A stretch of 42,272 nt of DNA from Burkholderia anthina (lineage in GTDB: Bacteria > Pseudomonadota > Gammaproteobacteria > Burkholderiales > Burkholderiaceae): positions 1 through 42,272 of the forward strand of contig NZ_CABVLY010000042.1 in assembly GCF_902498995.1 (NCBI RefSeq), given 5' to 3'. The notes beneath the pieces are model-generated. The model searched no databases, was not told where the DNA came from, and saw nothing but the letters and a program-made list of their open reading frames with translations. Position numbers and translations under genes: made by a program. Shown in pieces: positions 13,450-21,367 of the stretch; positions within the stretch are counted from its first letter, which is position 1, and each line of letters starts with the position of its first letter.

Positions 13450-14793
13450 CTAGCCGTGCCGCAGGCAGAAGCGCGATGCTTCGCCCGTCTGCGCATCCGG
13501 CGGCATGACCTCGTGCGCATGCGCATCGAGCCGCCCGATCAATTCGACGAAACTGGCGACGCTCGCAGTGCGTAGCGGGTAGTACGCGATCTGGTGACGC
13601 TCGCACATCCGCTTGAGCAGGTTCATCGAATCATGGTCGATGCAGTCGACCGGAAACACGACCAGGTTCGCACCCGGCAGCGCTGCAGCCAGCAGGCCCT
13701 TGCGGTCCTCGATGCCGCCGTCGTGCAACGTCATTTCGCCGCCCGCCGTCTCGACGATTCGCCGGATCGCACGATTCGAGCCGGGCCGGCCGCCGACATA
13801 GACGACACGCTTGTGCCGCAGGATCGACAGCGATTCCACCGCGGGGGCGGCCGGATCGTCGGTCGACGCCTGCACGGCCTGTTCGATCGCGCTCGCTTCG
13901 GCGCGCAACGTCTTCACCATCGCCGTCAGGTCGTCGAGCCGCGCGCGCATCGCGCGGGCGCTCGCCTGTTCGGCGGCGATCCGTTGTTCCGCCGCCTCGC
14001 GGCGGCTCGTGTGCAGCGCAAGACGTTCGTCGCGCGCAGCCAGCGCTTCGCGCAACTCGCGCACTTCGTCGCGCAACACGCTTTCGGCGCTCATCGGCTG
14101 CGCGCTCTCGCGTGCGCGGTACGCATCCAGTTCCTTCAGCGCGGCGTCGCGCTCGACGCTCATCTCGTGCAGGCGTGCCTGCTGCCGTTCGATCTTCGCG
14201 TGCAGCACCGCATGCTCTTCCTCGAACGCGACCAGCCGGCGGATATCCGCGCGATTCGCCGCGCCGACCAGATGCGACAGCATGTGCAGGTCGCCGAACG
14301 CGGCCTGGCGCACGATCATCGTCGTGCGCGGATGCGTCATCAGCGCCCAGTACGCAGGCGGGATGTCGCCGCTTTTCAGCGCGTCCTGCCACAGCGCGAG
14401 GAGTGCGTCCGCGTCCTTTGCCTTGTCGAACGCACGGATCGCACCCGCATAGCGCTCGTCGAGCGCCTTGTGCAGTGCCTTGCCGCCGGCCGCGCCCTCC
14501 ATCGCAAGCTCGACGGCCGCGTGGTGGATTTCCAGGTCGGTGGCGCGCTGACGGTCCAGATCGGTGAATTTCGGCACGAGCTTGCGCAGTTCGTGCGTGC
14601 TCAGGCAGGTGCCGATGATCGAGCAGTGCAGGTTCGAATCGAGCTCGGACAGGCGCGTGCGGCGCTTCAGTTCGGCTTGTTGCGCACGGGACGGCGCGCA
14701 GCAGGCGTCGATCCGCCCCGCGTCGGCGGGCGAAACGCCGCCGGACGACGGCAGGCCCGCCGTGCGGGCCAGGCGAAAGGGCGGAGCGTGCAT
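13450..14793 (-). CDS. DUF2325 domain protein
   Basis: A 447-residue cytoplasmic protein. Residues 1-50 are variable. The conserved core begins with LHCSIIGTCLSTHELRKL (Cys57 and Cys63, His56: a possible metal site). A helical region and a long coiled coil follow (about 190-320, rich in Glu/Arg/Ala heptads). Residues 328-420 are the DUF2325 domain: KRVVYVGGRPGSNRAIRR, a TLHDGGIED block, LVVFPVDCIDHDSMNLLKRMC and a Rossmann-like alternation. The domain's biochemical role is not known to me. The GAGG before the ATG supports the start. Its promoter region carries a Mo-box-like palindrome (14846-14869), and the ModE-type gene converges on it with a 36-bp gap. It may sense or handle a metal or its oxyanion; that is inference from context and the Cys/His residues. 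Confidence 0.85.
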   Translation of the reverse strand: MHAPPFRLARTAGLPSSGGVSPADAGRIDACCAPSRAQQAELKRRTRLSELDSNLHCSIIGTCLSTHELRKLVPKFTDLDRQRATDLEIHHAAVELAMEGAAGGKALHKALDERYAGAIRAFDKAKDADALLALWQDALKSGDIPPAYWALMTHPRTTMIVRQAAFGDLHMLSHLVGAANRADIRRLVAFEEEHAVLHAKIERQQARLHEMSVERDAALKELDAYRARESAQPMSAESVLRDEVRELREALAARDERLALHTSRREAAEQRIAAEQASARAMRARLDDLTAMVKTLRAEASAIEQAVQASTDDPAAPAVESLSILRHKRVVYVGGRPGSNRAIRRIVETAGGEMTLHDGGIEDRKGLLAAALPGANLVVFPVDCIDHDSMNLLKRMCERHQIAYYPLRTASVASFVELIGRLDAHAHEVMPPDAQTGEASRFCLRHG

Positions 14794-14845
14794 GTGGACC
14801 TCGATCCGGGCCCGGTGGGCCGGAGACGGATGCGCGAAAGGTTGG

Positions 14846-14869
14846 CGAAATATACCACGGAATATAACG
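14846..14869. promoter_or_regulatory. Mo-box-like palindromic operator 4 (upstream of DUF2325 gene)
   Basis: CGAAATAT, 8 bp, ATATAACG; the right arm is an exact match to the classical ModE half-site ATATAACG. On the minus strand a TATATT -10-like box lies inside it (14854-14849). It ends 53 bp before the DUF2325 start codon at 14793. Confidence 0.68.
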
Positions 14870-14902
14870 AACGAAATTCCGGGGAAACGCCGGGTTTGCG
14901 GC

Positions 14903-15424
14903 TCAGCAGGGCACGGCGGATTCGTGGTGCGATGCGTGGCGCGTGCCGGGCGACGGCTGCTGCATATGGCGTTCCATCACGTGTTCGACGCACAGTCCGA
15001 CCAGCAGCACGTCGACGCGCTCCAGCGCGGCCACTGCGTTGCGCATCGCGGCCGGGTCGTTGCTGAACGCGTCGGAGAACACGTCGTCGCGGGTGCGCTC
15101 CAGGCTGCGGGCCTGCCCGATCGCCCGTTCGAGGGCGGACAGGCGCGTGAAGCGCGCGGCGCGCGCGTCGCTTTCGAGCATCGCCAGCAGTTCGCGCAGG
15201 CTCAGCACGGACAGCGTTTCGTCCGTCGCGGCCGAAAACAGCCGGATGAAGCGCATGACGCTGCCGCGCAGGCGCCGGAACGCGTCGACGACGTCCGTGA
15301 CTTGCTGCGCGCGTCCGTCGCTCGGCAACGGTCTGAGCGTGCTGATGCTGCGCGTCAGGGGCGACGCGGGCGCGTGGGCGCGCGCGGCGCGCAACAGGGC
15401 GCGATCCGTCGGCGGGCGGGGCAT
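14903..15424 (-). CDS. hypothetical helical protein under a Mo-box-like operator
   Basis: A 173-residue protein that I do not recognise. The start at 15424 follows GGAGAA and is the first ATG after the operator. The N-terminal 40 residues are basic and probably disordered. The middle (VTDVVDAFRRLRGSVMRFIR through ERVDVLLVGLCVEHVMERH) is predicted by pattern to be a bundle of four or five amphipathic helices. A short His/Ser-rich tail ends ESAVPC. There is no signal peptide and no obvious catalytic motif. A perfect CGATATAT palindrome and a good -35/-10 pair lie just upstream. It lies between the aldehyde dehydrogenase gene and the DUF2325 gene on the same strand, but each of the last two has its own operator, so they are probably separate transcripts of one regulon. 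Confidence 0.7.
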   Translation of the reverse strand: MPRPPTDRALLRAARAHAPASPLTRSISTLRPLPSDGRAQQVTDVVDAFRRLRGSVMRFIRLFSAATDETLSVLSLRELLAMLESDARAARFTRLSALERAIGQARSLERTRDDVFSDAFSNDPAAMRNAVAALERVDVLLVGLCVEHVMERHMQQPSPGTRHASHHESAVPC

Positions 15425-15449
15425 GGCGGTTCTCCGGTGGTGCTGATAG

Positions 15450-15473
15450 CGATATATTCTACGGAATATATCG
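15450..15473. promoter_or_regulatory. Mo-box-like palindromic operator 5 with overlapping promoter (upstream of helical protein)
   Basis: Perfect arms CGATATAT and ATATATCG with an 8-bp spacer, the same arms as operator 1; the symmetry extends one base pair further each side of the spacer (TC...GA). A minus-strand promoter overlaps it: TTGCAC at 15482-15477, 17 bp, GAATAT at 15459-15454. Transcription would start near 15448, giving a leader of about 24 nt before the ATG at 15424. A protein bound here would block the promoter. Confidence 0.74.
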
Positions 15474-15541
15474 ATAGTGCAAAAAAAGCGGCGCAGCCCC
15501 ACCGGGCACGGCGCCGCCAATGGCCCGAAAGGCCGCCCTGG

Positions 15542-17023
15542 TCAACCGGTCGCGCGCATCGCGTGGCGCAGTTCCTGATAGCTGCGCAGGCCCGTGACGC
15601 CGAGTTCGCGGCCGATCCCGCTCAACCCGAAGCCGCCCCAGCACACGTGCGGATAGATGAGCTGCGGCGCGTTGATCCACACGAGCCCGGCACGCACGCG
15701 CGCCTGGAACTGCTTCGCGACGTCCGCGTCTTGCGTGACGATCGTTGCGACGAGCCCGTAGCGGGTGTCGTTCGCGAGCGCGATCGCCTCGTCGTCGGTG
15801 CGGAACGACTTCACGCACGCGACCGGGCCGAACACCTCGTCGGTCCACAGCAGGTTGTCGGCGGCCGGTTCCGCGATCACGACGGGTGCCATGAAGAAGC
15901 CGTCGCCGCCGCTATCGGCCACGCGGCCGCTGAACGCGACGCGCGCGCCCGCGGCGATGCCGCGTTCGAGCATCGCGTCGACGCGGGTGCGCTGCGCGGC
16001 CGAGATCATCGGCCCCATCGCGACCTGTCCGGTATCCGGCGGCGCGACGACGAGCGCGCGCACGGCCGTCTCGAACGCGGCCATGAAGCTGCGATAGAGG
16101 CTGTCGTGCACGAGGATGCGCGCGGTGGCCGAGCACATCTGGCCCGCGTTGGTGAATGCGCCCGCGACGGCGAGCGACACCGCGACGTCGAGATCGGCGT
16201 CGTCGCGCACGATCAGCGACGACTTGCCGCCGAGCTCGAGCGTCACGCGCTTCATGTCCTCGGCCGCGGCCTGCATGACCTTGCGGCCGGCGGCCGTGCT
16301 GCCGGTAAACGAGATCTTGTCGATCAGCGGATGCGTGGTCAGCGCCGCGCCGACGTCGGCGCCGCCGTTCACGACGTTGACGACGCCGTCCGGCACGCCG
16401 GCTTCGGCGATCAGGTCGATCAACGCGTGCTCGGCCGGCGACGTCAGCTCGGACGGCTTCAGCACGACCGTGCAGCCGGCCGCGAGCGCGGGCGCGAGCT
16501 TCCACGCGGTCGTGACCATCGGGAAGTTCCACGGCATGATCAGCGCGGCGACGCCGACCGCGTCGTGGAAGCGCTCGGCTTCGACGGCATCGCTCGGCAG
16601 CGCGACGGGCTCGGCGGCGAACAGCGCCGGGTTGTCGCACAGCTGCGCGTAATACGCGAACGTCGCGACGACATCGCCGACGTCGGCGTCGGCTTCGAAC
16701 GGCGGCTTGCCGCTCACCTGCATCTGCAGCGCCGCGAGGCGCTCGCGGCCGGCTTCGACGCGCTCGGCGATTTTCGCGAGCAGGCGGCCGCGCTCGGCGG
16801 GCGGCGTGTCGCGCCAGCCGGCGAACGCGTCATGCGCGGCGCGAACCGCGGCGTCGACGTGCGCGGCCGTCGCGAATTCCTGCCAGCCGATCGTCTCGCC
16901 GGTCGATGCGTTGAAGATCGGCGCCCCGGCTTCGTCGGAATGCGTGCGCACGGGCCGGCCGGCGATATGCGCGGCGGGCAGCACGCGCGTCGCGGCGGAA
17001 GGGGAAAGCTCAGCGGTGGACAT
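15542..17023 (-). CDS. NAD(P)-dependent aldehyde dehydrogenase, probably for an amino- or guanidino-aldehyde
   Basis: A 493-residue member of the aldehyde dehydrogenase superfamily of normal length. Catalytic features are all present: PWNF with Asn166, VVLKPSE with Lys189, LELGGKS with general base Glu263, and TNAGQMCSAT with nucleophile Cys297. The sequence is of the betaine-aldehyde/aminobutyraldehyde dehydrogenase type. It starts 30 bp after the guanidinobutyrase gene stop on the same strand, so the two form an operon. In Pseudomonas, KauB oxidises 4-guanidinobutyraldehyde to 4-guanidinobutyrate, the substrate of GbuA, and this pairing suggests the same job. It could equally oxidise 4-aminobutyraldehyde from putrescine. 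The exact substrate is inferred. Confidence 0.88.
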   Translation of the reverse strand: MSTAELSPSAATRVLPAAHIAGRPVRTHSDEAGAPIFNASTGETIGWQEFATAAHVDAAVRAAHDAFAGWRDTPPAERGRLLAKIAERVEAGRERLAALQMQVSGKPPFEADADVGDVVATFAYYAQLCDNPALFAAEPVALPSDAVEAERFHDAVGVAALIMPWNFPMVTTAWKLAPALAAGCTVVLKPSELTSPAEHALIDLIAEAGVPDGVVNVVNGGADVGAALTTHPLIDKISFTGSTAAGRKVMQAAAEDMKRVTLELGGKSSLIVRDDADLDVAVSLAVAGAFTNAGQMCSATARILVHDSLYRSFMAAFETAVRALVVAPPDTGQVAMGPMISAAQRTRVDAMLERGIAAGARVAFSGRVADSGGDGFFMAPVVIAEPAADNLLWTDEVFGPVACVKSFRTDDEAIALANDTRYGLVATIVTQDADVAKQFQARVRAGLVWINAPQLIYPHVCWGGFGLSGIGRELGVTGLRSYQELRHAMRATG

Positions 17024-17053
17024 GACGGTTTTCCTGTCGGTCGGATGGGCGGA

Positions 17054-18004
17054 TCAGCGGTAGGCGACGCCCGGCATCACGCAGAGCATTTCGAACGCGA
17101 GGTTCGCGCCGACGAGCGCGGTGGTGCCGGTCGGATCGTACGGCGGCGACACTTCGACGAGATCCGCGCCGACGATGTTCAGCCCCTTCATCCCGCGAAT
17201 GATCTCCAGCCCTTGCTGCACCGACAGCCCGCCGATTTCCGGCGTGCCGGTGCCGGGCGCGAACGACGGATCGAGCCCGTCGATGTCGAAGCTGAGATAC
17301 ACCGGCGTGTCGCCGACGCGTTCGCGCACGTGCGCCATCAGCGGCGCGAGCGACTTGTTCCAGCATTCCTCCGCCTGCACGACGGTGAAGCCCTGCTGGC
17401 GGCACCAGTCGAAGTCTTCGGCGTGGTAGCCGGTGCCGCGCAGGCCGATCTGCGTGACCTTGTCGCATTGCAGCAGGCCGTCTTCCACCGCGCGGCGGAA
17501 CGGCGTGCCGTGCGCGATCTTCTCGCCGAACATCGTGTCGTTCACGTCCGCGTGCGCGTCGATGTGGACCACGGCGACCTTGCCGTATTTCTTGTGCAGC
17601 GCGCGCAGGATCGGCCATGCGATCGTGTGGTCGCCGCCGAGCGTGATCGGCCGGCAGCCGGTCGCGACGATCTCGTCGTACGCCTCTTCGATGCGGCGGA
17701 CCGAATCCTTCAGGTCGTACGGGTTGGTCGCGACGTCGCCGATGTCGGCGACCTGCAGCGAATCGAAGGGTGCTGCGCGGGTGGCCATGTTGTACGGGCG
17801 CAGCAGCACGGATTCGGTGCGGATCTGGCGCGGGCCGAAGCGCGAGCCCGAGCGGTTCGACGTGCCGAGATCGAGCGGCACGCCGACGAAGCACACGTCG
17901 AGGCCGTCGGTCGTGTCGGCCTGCGGCAGGCGCATCATCGTGGCGATGCCGCCAAAGCGCGGCATCTCGTTGCCGCCCATCGGTTGGTTCAGTTCGCGGT
18001 GCAT
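17054..18004 (-). CDS. gbuA: guanidinobutyrase / agmatinase-family ureohydrolase
   Basis: A 316-residue binuclear manganese ureohydrolase. ATG 18004 follows AGGAG. Metal ligands are visible: LGGDHT (His126), HIDAHAD (Asp149, His151, Asp153) and SFDIDGLDP (Asp240, Asp242). The N-terminus MHRELNQPMGGNEMPRFGGIA and the C-terminus closely resemble what I recall of Pseudomonas GbuA, which splits 4-guanidinobutyrate into urea and 4-aminobutyrate. Agmatinase or guanidinopropionase activity cannot be excluded because these differ by few residues. It leads the operon with the aldehyde dehydrogenase and is preceded on the same strand by a LuxR regulator gene 162 bp upstream. Confidence 0.87.
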   Translation of the reverse strand: MHRELNQPMGGNEMPRFGGIATMMRLPQADTTDGLDVCFVGVPLDLGTSNRSGSRFGPRQIRTESVLLRPYNMATRAAPFDSLQVADIGDVATNPYDLKDSVRRIEEAYDEIVATGCRPITLGGDHTIAWPILRALHKKYGKVAVVHIDAHADVNDTMFGEKIAHGTPFRRAVEDGLLQCDKVTQIGLRGTGYHAEDFDWCRQQGFTVVQAEECWNKSLAPLMAHVRERVGDTPVYLSFDIDGLDPSFAPGTGTPEIGGLSVQQGLEIIRGMKGLNIVGADLVEVSPPYDPTGTTALVGANLAFEMLCVMPGVAYR

Positions 18005-18166
18005 GGGGCCGTCTCCTCTTTCTGGTGAAAAACGATCGGCCGATGGTAGAGGAGAACGCAGGCCCGAAGATTTTGAAGTCGCAACGTTTACATCGACGGG
18101 TCTCGATGCGAGCGGCGCTGCCGCATCGACGCGGCGCAACCGTAAGCGATTTGGGGGCGCGAGCGA

Positions 18167-19063
18167 TCAGCCGGCGATCGCGGGCGGCGCGTCGTCGTCG
18201 GTGGCGGCGTGGTGCGAAGCGGAGGCGGGGAACGCCGGCACGGCCGAGCCCCATGCGGCGAGCTCGCGCTTGGTGCGCACGCCGAGCTTCTGGAATGCGC
18301 GCTTCACGTACGACTCGGCCGTCGCGACGCGCACGCCGAGGATGTCGGCGGCTTCCGGCACGGTCTTGCCGGAGATCAGGTGCTTGCAGGTCTCGTATTC
18401 GCGCCTGGACAGCTTCACGCCGTCGGCCGCGATCCGCGCATCGAACTGCGCGAGCGGATGCACTTCAGGCGTCGGATGCGCGACGCGCCGCGCGGCGGTG
18501 GTGGACGCGTGCAGTTCGAGCAGCGGGAACAGCACGTCGCTGATGCTGCGAAAGCGGTTCATCTCGGCGAGCGTGAACGGCGGGCGGTCGCGGCCGCGCT
18601 CCAGCGCGATCGAATGCTGCGCATAGCGGGTGCCGCGCGCGAGCACGCATTCGTGGCCGATATGCACGTCGTCGTAGATTCGCTGGCGGAATTCGCCGGG
18701 TGGAATCGCCGCGATGTCGCGCACGACCAGCATCGTGCCCGTCTTGCCGCGCAGCCCCGCGAACAGCGGGTCACTGTCGAGAAAGCGCTCGTAGTAGAGC
18801 GTCATCACGTCGGAGATTTCGGCGGCCTCGGTGCCGATGCCGCTGCTGCCGATCCATTCGCAGCGGTAGCCGGTGGGCATCGAGCCGTCGACGCGCGAAC
18901 GTTCGACGTGCGCGACGTCGAGCGGCACCACGTCGTTCAGCAATTGCGTGAGGCGCGGCACGAAGTGCGGCGTGCCGACCGTCTCGATCAGCTCGCCCAG
19001 CGCCTTGAACGACACGTTGAAGCGGTCGGTGTCGCGGTGGAAGGGGTTCACGTTGAGCAGCAT
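18167..19063 (-). CDS. LuxR-family transcriptional regulator (paralogue 1)
   Basis: A 298-residue regulator with the LuxR helix-turn-helix near the C-terminus: LSRREYETCKHLISGKTVPEAADILGVRVATAESYVKRAFQKLGV. The N-terminal 190 residues form a sensing region (ETVGTPHFVPRLTQLLND, SDPLFAGLRGKTGTMLVVRDI) that is not recognisably the acyl-homoserine-lactone domain. The same arrangement and many of the same words occur in the protein at 23641-24471, so the two are paralogues within one island. It faces the cupin gene across a 198-bp divergent spacer holding promoter element 1, and lies upstream of gbuA on the same strand. It probably regulates both directions; the ligand is unknown, perhaps an amine. 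Confidence 0.9.
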   Translation of the reverse strand: MLLNVNPFHRDTDRFNVSFKALGELIETVGTPHFVPRLTQLLNDVVPLDVAHVERSRVDGSMPTGYRCEWIGSSGIGTEAAEISDVMTLYYERFLDSDPLFAGLRGKTGTMLVVRDIAAIPPGEFRQRIYDDVHIGHECVLARGTRYAQHSIALERGRDRPPFTLAEMNRFRSISDVLFPLLELHASTTAARRVAHPTPEVHPLAQFDARIAADGVKLSRREYETCKHLISGKTVPEAADILGVRVATAESYVKRAFQKLGVRTKRELAAWGSAVPAFPASASHHAATDDDAPPAIAG

Positions 19064-19175
19064 GCGGTTCCCCGGGTAAAAAGCGGCGCGATTTTAGCGT
19101 TCAACGCCGAAAACGTCATTAAGGAGAAATACGGTACGGAGTCCTGCCACCCCTGCGTACTCGGAAAACGCGGTT

Positions 19176-19223
19176 TGTCCCCCCCGAAGGGGGGCATACC
19201 GGGGCAGTGTAAATGAGTAACTT
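19176..19223 (+). promoter_or_regulatory. shared amine-island promoter element, copy 1 (cupin / FAD oxidoreductase)
   Basis: TGTCCC begins at 19176; a run of seven C, GAA, six G can fold as a hairpin (19179-19194). GGGGCATACC ends at 19200. CATACC (19195-19200), 17 bp and TAACTT (19218-19223) have sigma-70 geometry, putting the conserved block at the -35 position. Transcription from about 19230 would leave a leader of about 30 nt before the cupin ATG at 19262. The same layout recurs at 24621 and 26512. Confidence 0.6.
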
Positions 19224-19261
19224 TGTCTCTGCTTTTTTCAATCGAGAGACGAAAGATTCAA

Positions 19262-19606
19262 ATGACCAAATTGATCAAGGACATCCTGCCGCTCGGCGCA
19301 GGCATCGGCGAATTCACGAAGCTCGACTTCGGGATGGACGAAAGCGACTGGCGCGCGGCCGAAGGCAAGAGCGGCAACTACCTCATCGGCTGGTGGGAAG
19401 GCAAGGTCGGCTCGGTGGAATTCCCGGAAACCGCCGCCGACGAAGCTGTGTGGCTGGTCGAGGGCCGGATCGCGCTGACCGACGTCGAAGGCAACCGCAA
19501 GGAATTCACGCCGGGCCAGGGCTACCTGCTGCCGGCCGGCTTCGCGGGCCGCTGGGAGACGATCGAGGACGCGAAGAAGTTCTACGTGCTGCTCGAGAAG
19601 TCGTGA
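19262..19606 (+). CDS. cupin-domain protein (DUF861/Cupin_3 type)
   Basis: A 114-residue single-domain cupin: GNYLIGWWEGKVGSVEFPE, then a DEAVWLVEGRIALTDVEG turn and KEFTPGQGYLLPAGFAGRWE, the two conserved cupin motifs in the EutQ/ureidoglycine-type Cupin_3 style with few His residues. The start at 19262 is preferred over an upstream TTG at 19223, because the latter overlaps the -10 box. Proteins of this kind often accompany amine or purine catabolism enzymes and act as small isomerases, hydrolases or ligand sensors. It is first in a run with the FAD oxidoreductase and MFS transporter genes. Its own reaction cannot be read from sequence. Confidence 0.85.
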   Translation: MTKLIKDILPLGAGIGEFTKLDFGMDESDWRAAEGKSGNYLIGWWEGKVGSVEFPETAADEAVWLVEGRIALTDVEGNRKEFTPGQGYLLPAGFAGRWETIEDAKKFYVLLEKS

Positions 19607-19819
19607 TGTGAGCCACCGCCGCCGCGGCGATGTCGTCAGGTTGACGCGGGCCCGGCGGCGGTCGTGTTTTCGATCGACCGCAAGCGACGTCCGTTGCGCG
19701 CGTTCCGGCGGAACGCGTCGCGGCTTGCGGTGCTTGCGCCGATCGGCGAAATCGGCGAAATCGGCACGCCGCGCATGCATGACAGGCGCGGGCCGCGTTC
19801 ACGTGGGATGGCTGGGATC

Positions 19820-21280
19820 ATGGAAATGGAAGTCAACGAAGCAACACGAGCCGCACCGGCTCACGCGCACGCCTCGCGCGGCGCACCGGTCGCACTGAGC
19901 GCCGCCGACGCGCTCGCGAATACGAAGCTGTTCCCGTACTGGCTCGACAACCCGGCCGCGCCGGCCACCGAGCCGGCGCTCGTCGGCGACGTGACGGCCG
20001 ATCTGCTGATCGTCGGCGGCGGCTTCACCGGGCTGTGGACGGCCGTGCAGGCGAAGGAGCAGATGCCGCACCTGAACGTGGTGCTGATCGAGGCCGGCAA
20101 GGTCGCGCACGGCGCATCGGGCCGCGCGGGCGGGATCATCTCGACGTCGGTGATGCACGGGCTGCCGAACGCGGTGCGGGTGTTCCCGAACGACATCGCG
20201 CAGCTCGAGGAATTCGGCCATCACAACCTCGACGGTTTCGAGGAAACGCTGAAGCGCTACGACATCGACGCCGACATCGAGTGGAACGGCGAAATGACGG
20301 TGGCGGTCGACCCCGAGCACATCGCGCACCTGAAAGGCGACTACGACCTGCATCGCGAATACGGGCACAACGTCGTGCTGCTCAACCGCGAGGAAACGCT
20401 CGAGCAACTGAACTCGCCGCTGTTCGCGGGCGCGCTGTGGTCGCGCAATCGCAGCGGCATCGTGCACCCGGCGAAGCTCGCGTGGGGGCTCAAGCGCGCG
20501 GCGCTGCAGCTCGGCGTGAAGCTGTACGAGCACACGCCGCTCACGACCGTGACCGACGAAGGCAGCACGGTGTTCGTGAAGACGCCGAAGGGCAGCATAC
20601 GCGCACCGCGCGTCGTGTTCGGCAGCGGCACCGCGAAGGTCGGCATTCCCGACATCAACCGCCGCGTGATGCAGGTGCGCGACCACGTGCTCGCAACGGA
20701 ACCGCTCACCGACGAACAGCTTGCGCGGATCGGCTGGAAGAATCGCCAGGGCGTGTACGACACGCGCACGCAGCTCAACTATTTCCGGCTGACGAAGAAC
20801 AACAACATCATCTTCGGCGGGCTGGTCAGCTATCACTTCGACGGCGATCCCGAACCGCATCAGGACGGCCAGCGCGACACCTACCTCCGGCTCGCGGAGG
20901 CGTTCTACCGCACGTTCCCGCAACTGAGCGACGTGCGCTTTTCGCACGCGTGGGGCGGCCCGATCGACTACTGTTCGCGCGGCTCGGTGTTCGCGAAGCG
21001 CTATCTCGGCGACAAGGCCGTGTTCGTCGCCGGCTATACGGGCTTCGGCGTCGCGGCGAGCCGGTTCGGCGCGTTCATGGGCCTGAACATCCTGTTCGAT
21101 CGCGACAGCCCCGAGCGCAAGCTCGACATCGCGAACCAGAGCCCGAGCTACATCCCGCCCGAACCGATGCGCTGGGTCGCCGCGAAGATCACGTTTCATG
21201 CGTTCGACGGCGCCGATGAAGAGGGCGGCTGGAAGCGCGCGTGGATCAACGGCATCAAGGCGATGGGTTTCCCGATGTAA
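19820..21280 (+). CDS. FAD-dependent amine oxidoreductase (DAO family, gamma-glutamylputrescine oxidase-like)
   Basis: A 486-residue flavoprotein. FAD is bound by the N-terminal Rossmann motif DLLIVGGGFTGLWTAVQA (GxGxxG at 66-71) with the acidic VVLIEAGKVAHGASGRAGG. The C-terminal part has FSHAWGGPIDYCSRG and VFVAGYTGFGVAASRFGA, typical of D-amino-acid-oxidase fold enzymes such as PuuB. PuuB-type enzymes oxidise gamma-glutamylputrescine to the aldehyde with release of peroxide. No glutamylputrescine synthetase (PuuA) gene is present here, so the substrate may be a different amine. The start is uncertain: ATGs at 19808, 19820 and 19826 are all possible and none has a strong ribosome site. It lies 213 bp after the cupin gene. 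Confidence 0.85.
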   Translation: MEMEVNEATRAAPAHAHASRGAPVALSAADALANTKLFPYWLDNPAAPATEPALVGDVTADLLIVGGGFTGLWTAVQAKEQMPHLNVVLIEAGKVAHGASGRAGGIISTSVMHGLPNAVRVFPNDIAQLEEFGHHNLDGFEETLKRYDIDADIEWNGEMTVAVDPEHIAHLKGDYDLHREYGHNVVLLNREETLEQLNSPLFAGALWSRNRSGIVHPAKLAWGLKRAALQLGVKLYEHTPLTTVTDEGSTVFVKTPKGSIRAPRVVFGSGTAKVGIPDINRRVMQVRDHVLATEPLTDEQLARIGWKNRQGVYDTRTQLNYFRLTKNNNIIFGGLVSYHFDGDPEPHQDGQRDTYLRLAEAFYRTFPQLSDVRFSHAWGGPIDYCSRGSVFAKRYLGDKAVFVAGYTGFGVAASRFGAFMGLNILFDRDSPERKLDIANQSPSYIPPEPMRWVAAKITFHAFDGADEEGGWKRAWINGIKAMGFPM

Positions 21281-21367
21281 GCGCCGCGGCGGCGCGGGTC
21301 CGGCCGCCGCACGACAACAACCCCTCGAGGGGACGGTCCGCACCGCGGACACGGAGAGAGACACGGA

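Noticed and set aside
14564..18028. Open frame of more than 1100 codons on the plus strand
   Set aside because: It is antisense to DUF2325, helical protein, aldehyde dehydrogenase and guanidinobutyrase genes, and its translation is low-complexity Arg/Ala/Val.
18167..19063. Quorum-sensing LuxR/LuxI system
   Set aside because: No luxI-type synthase nearby and the N-terminal domain lacks the appearance of an acyl-homoserine-lactone domain; catabolic context fits better.
19176..19200. C7-GAA-G6 hairpin as a Rho-independent terminator
   Set aside because: It lies between divergent starts, is not followed by T, and coincides with a promoter element repeated twice elsewhere.
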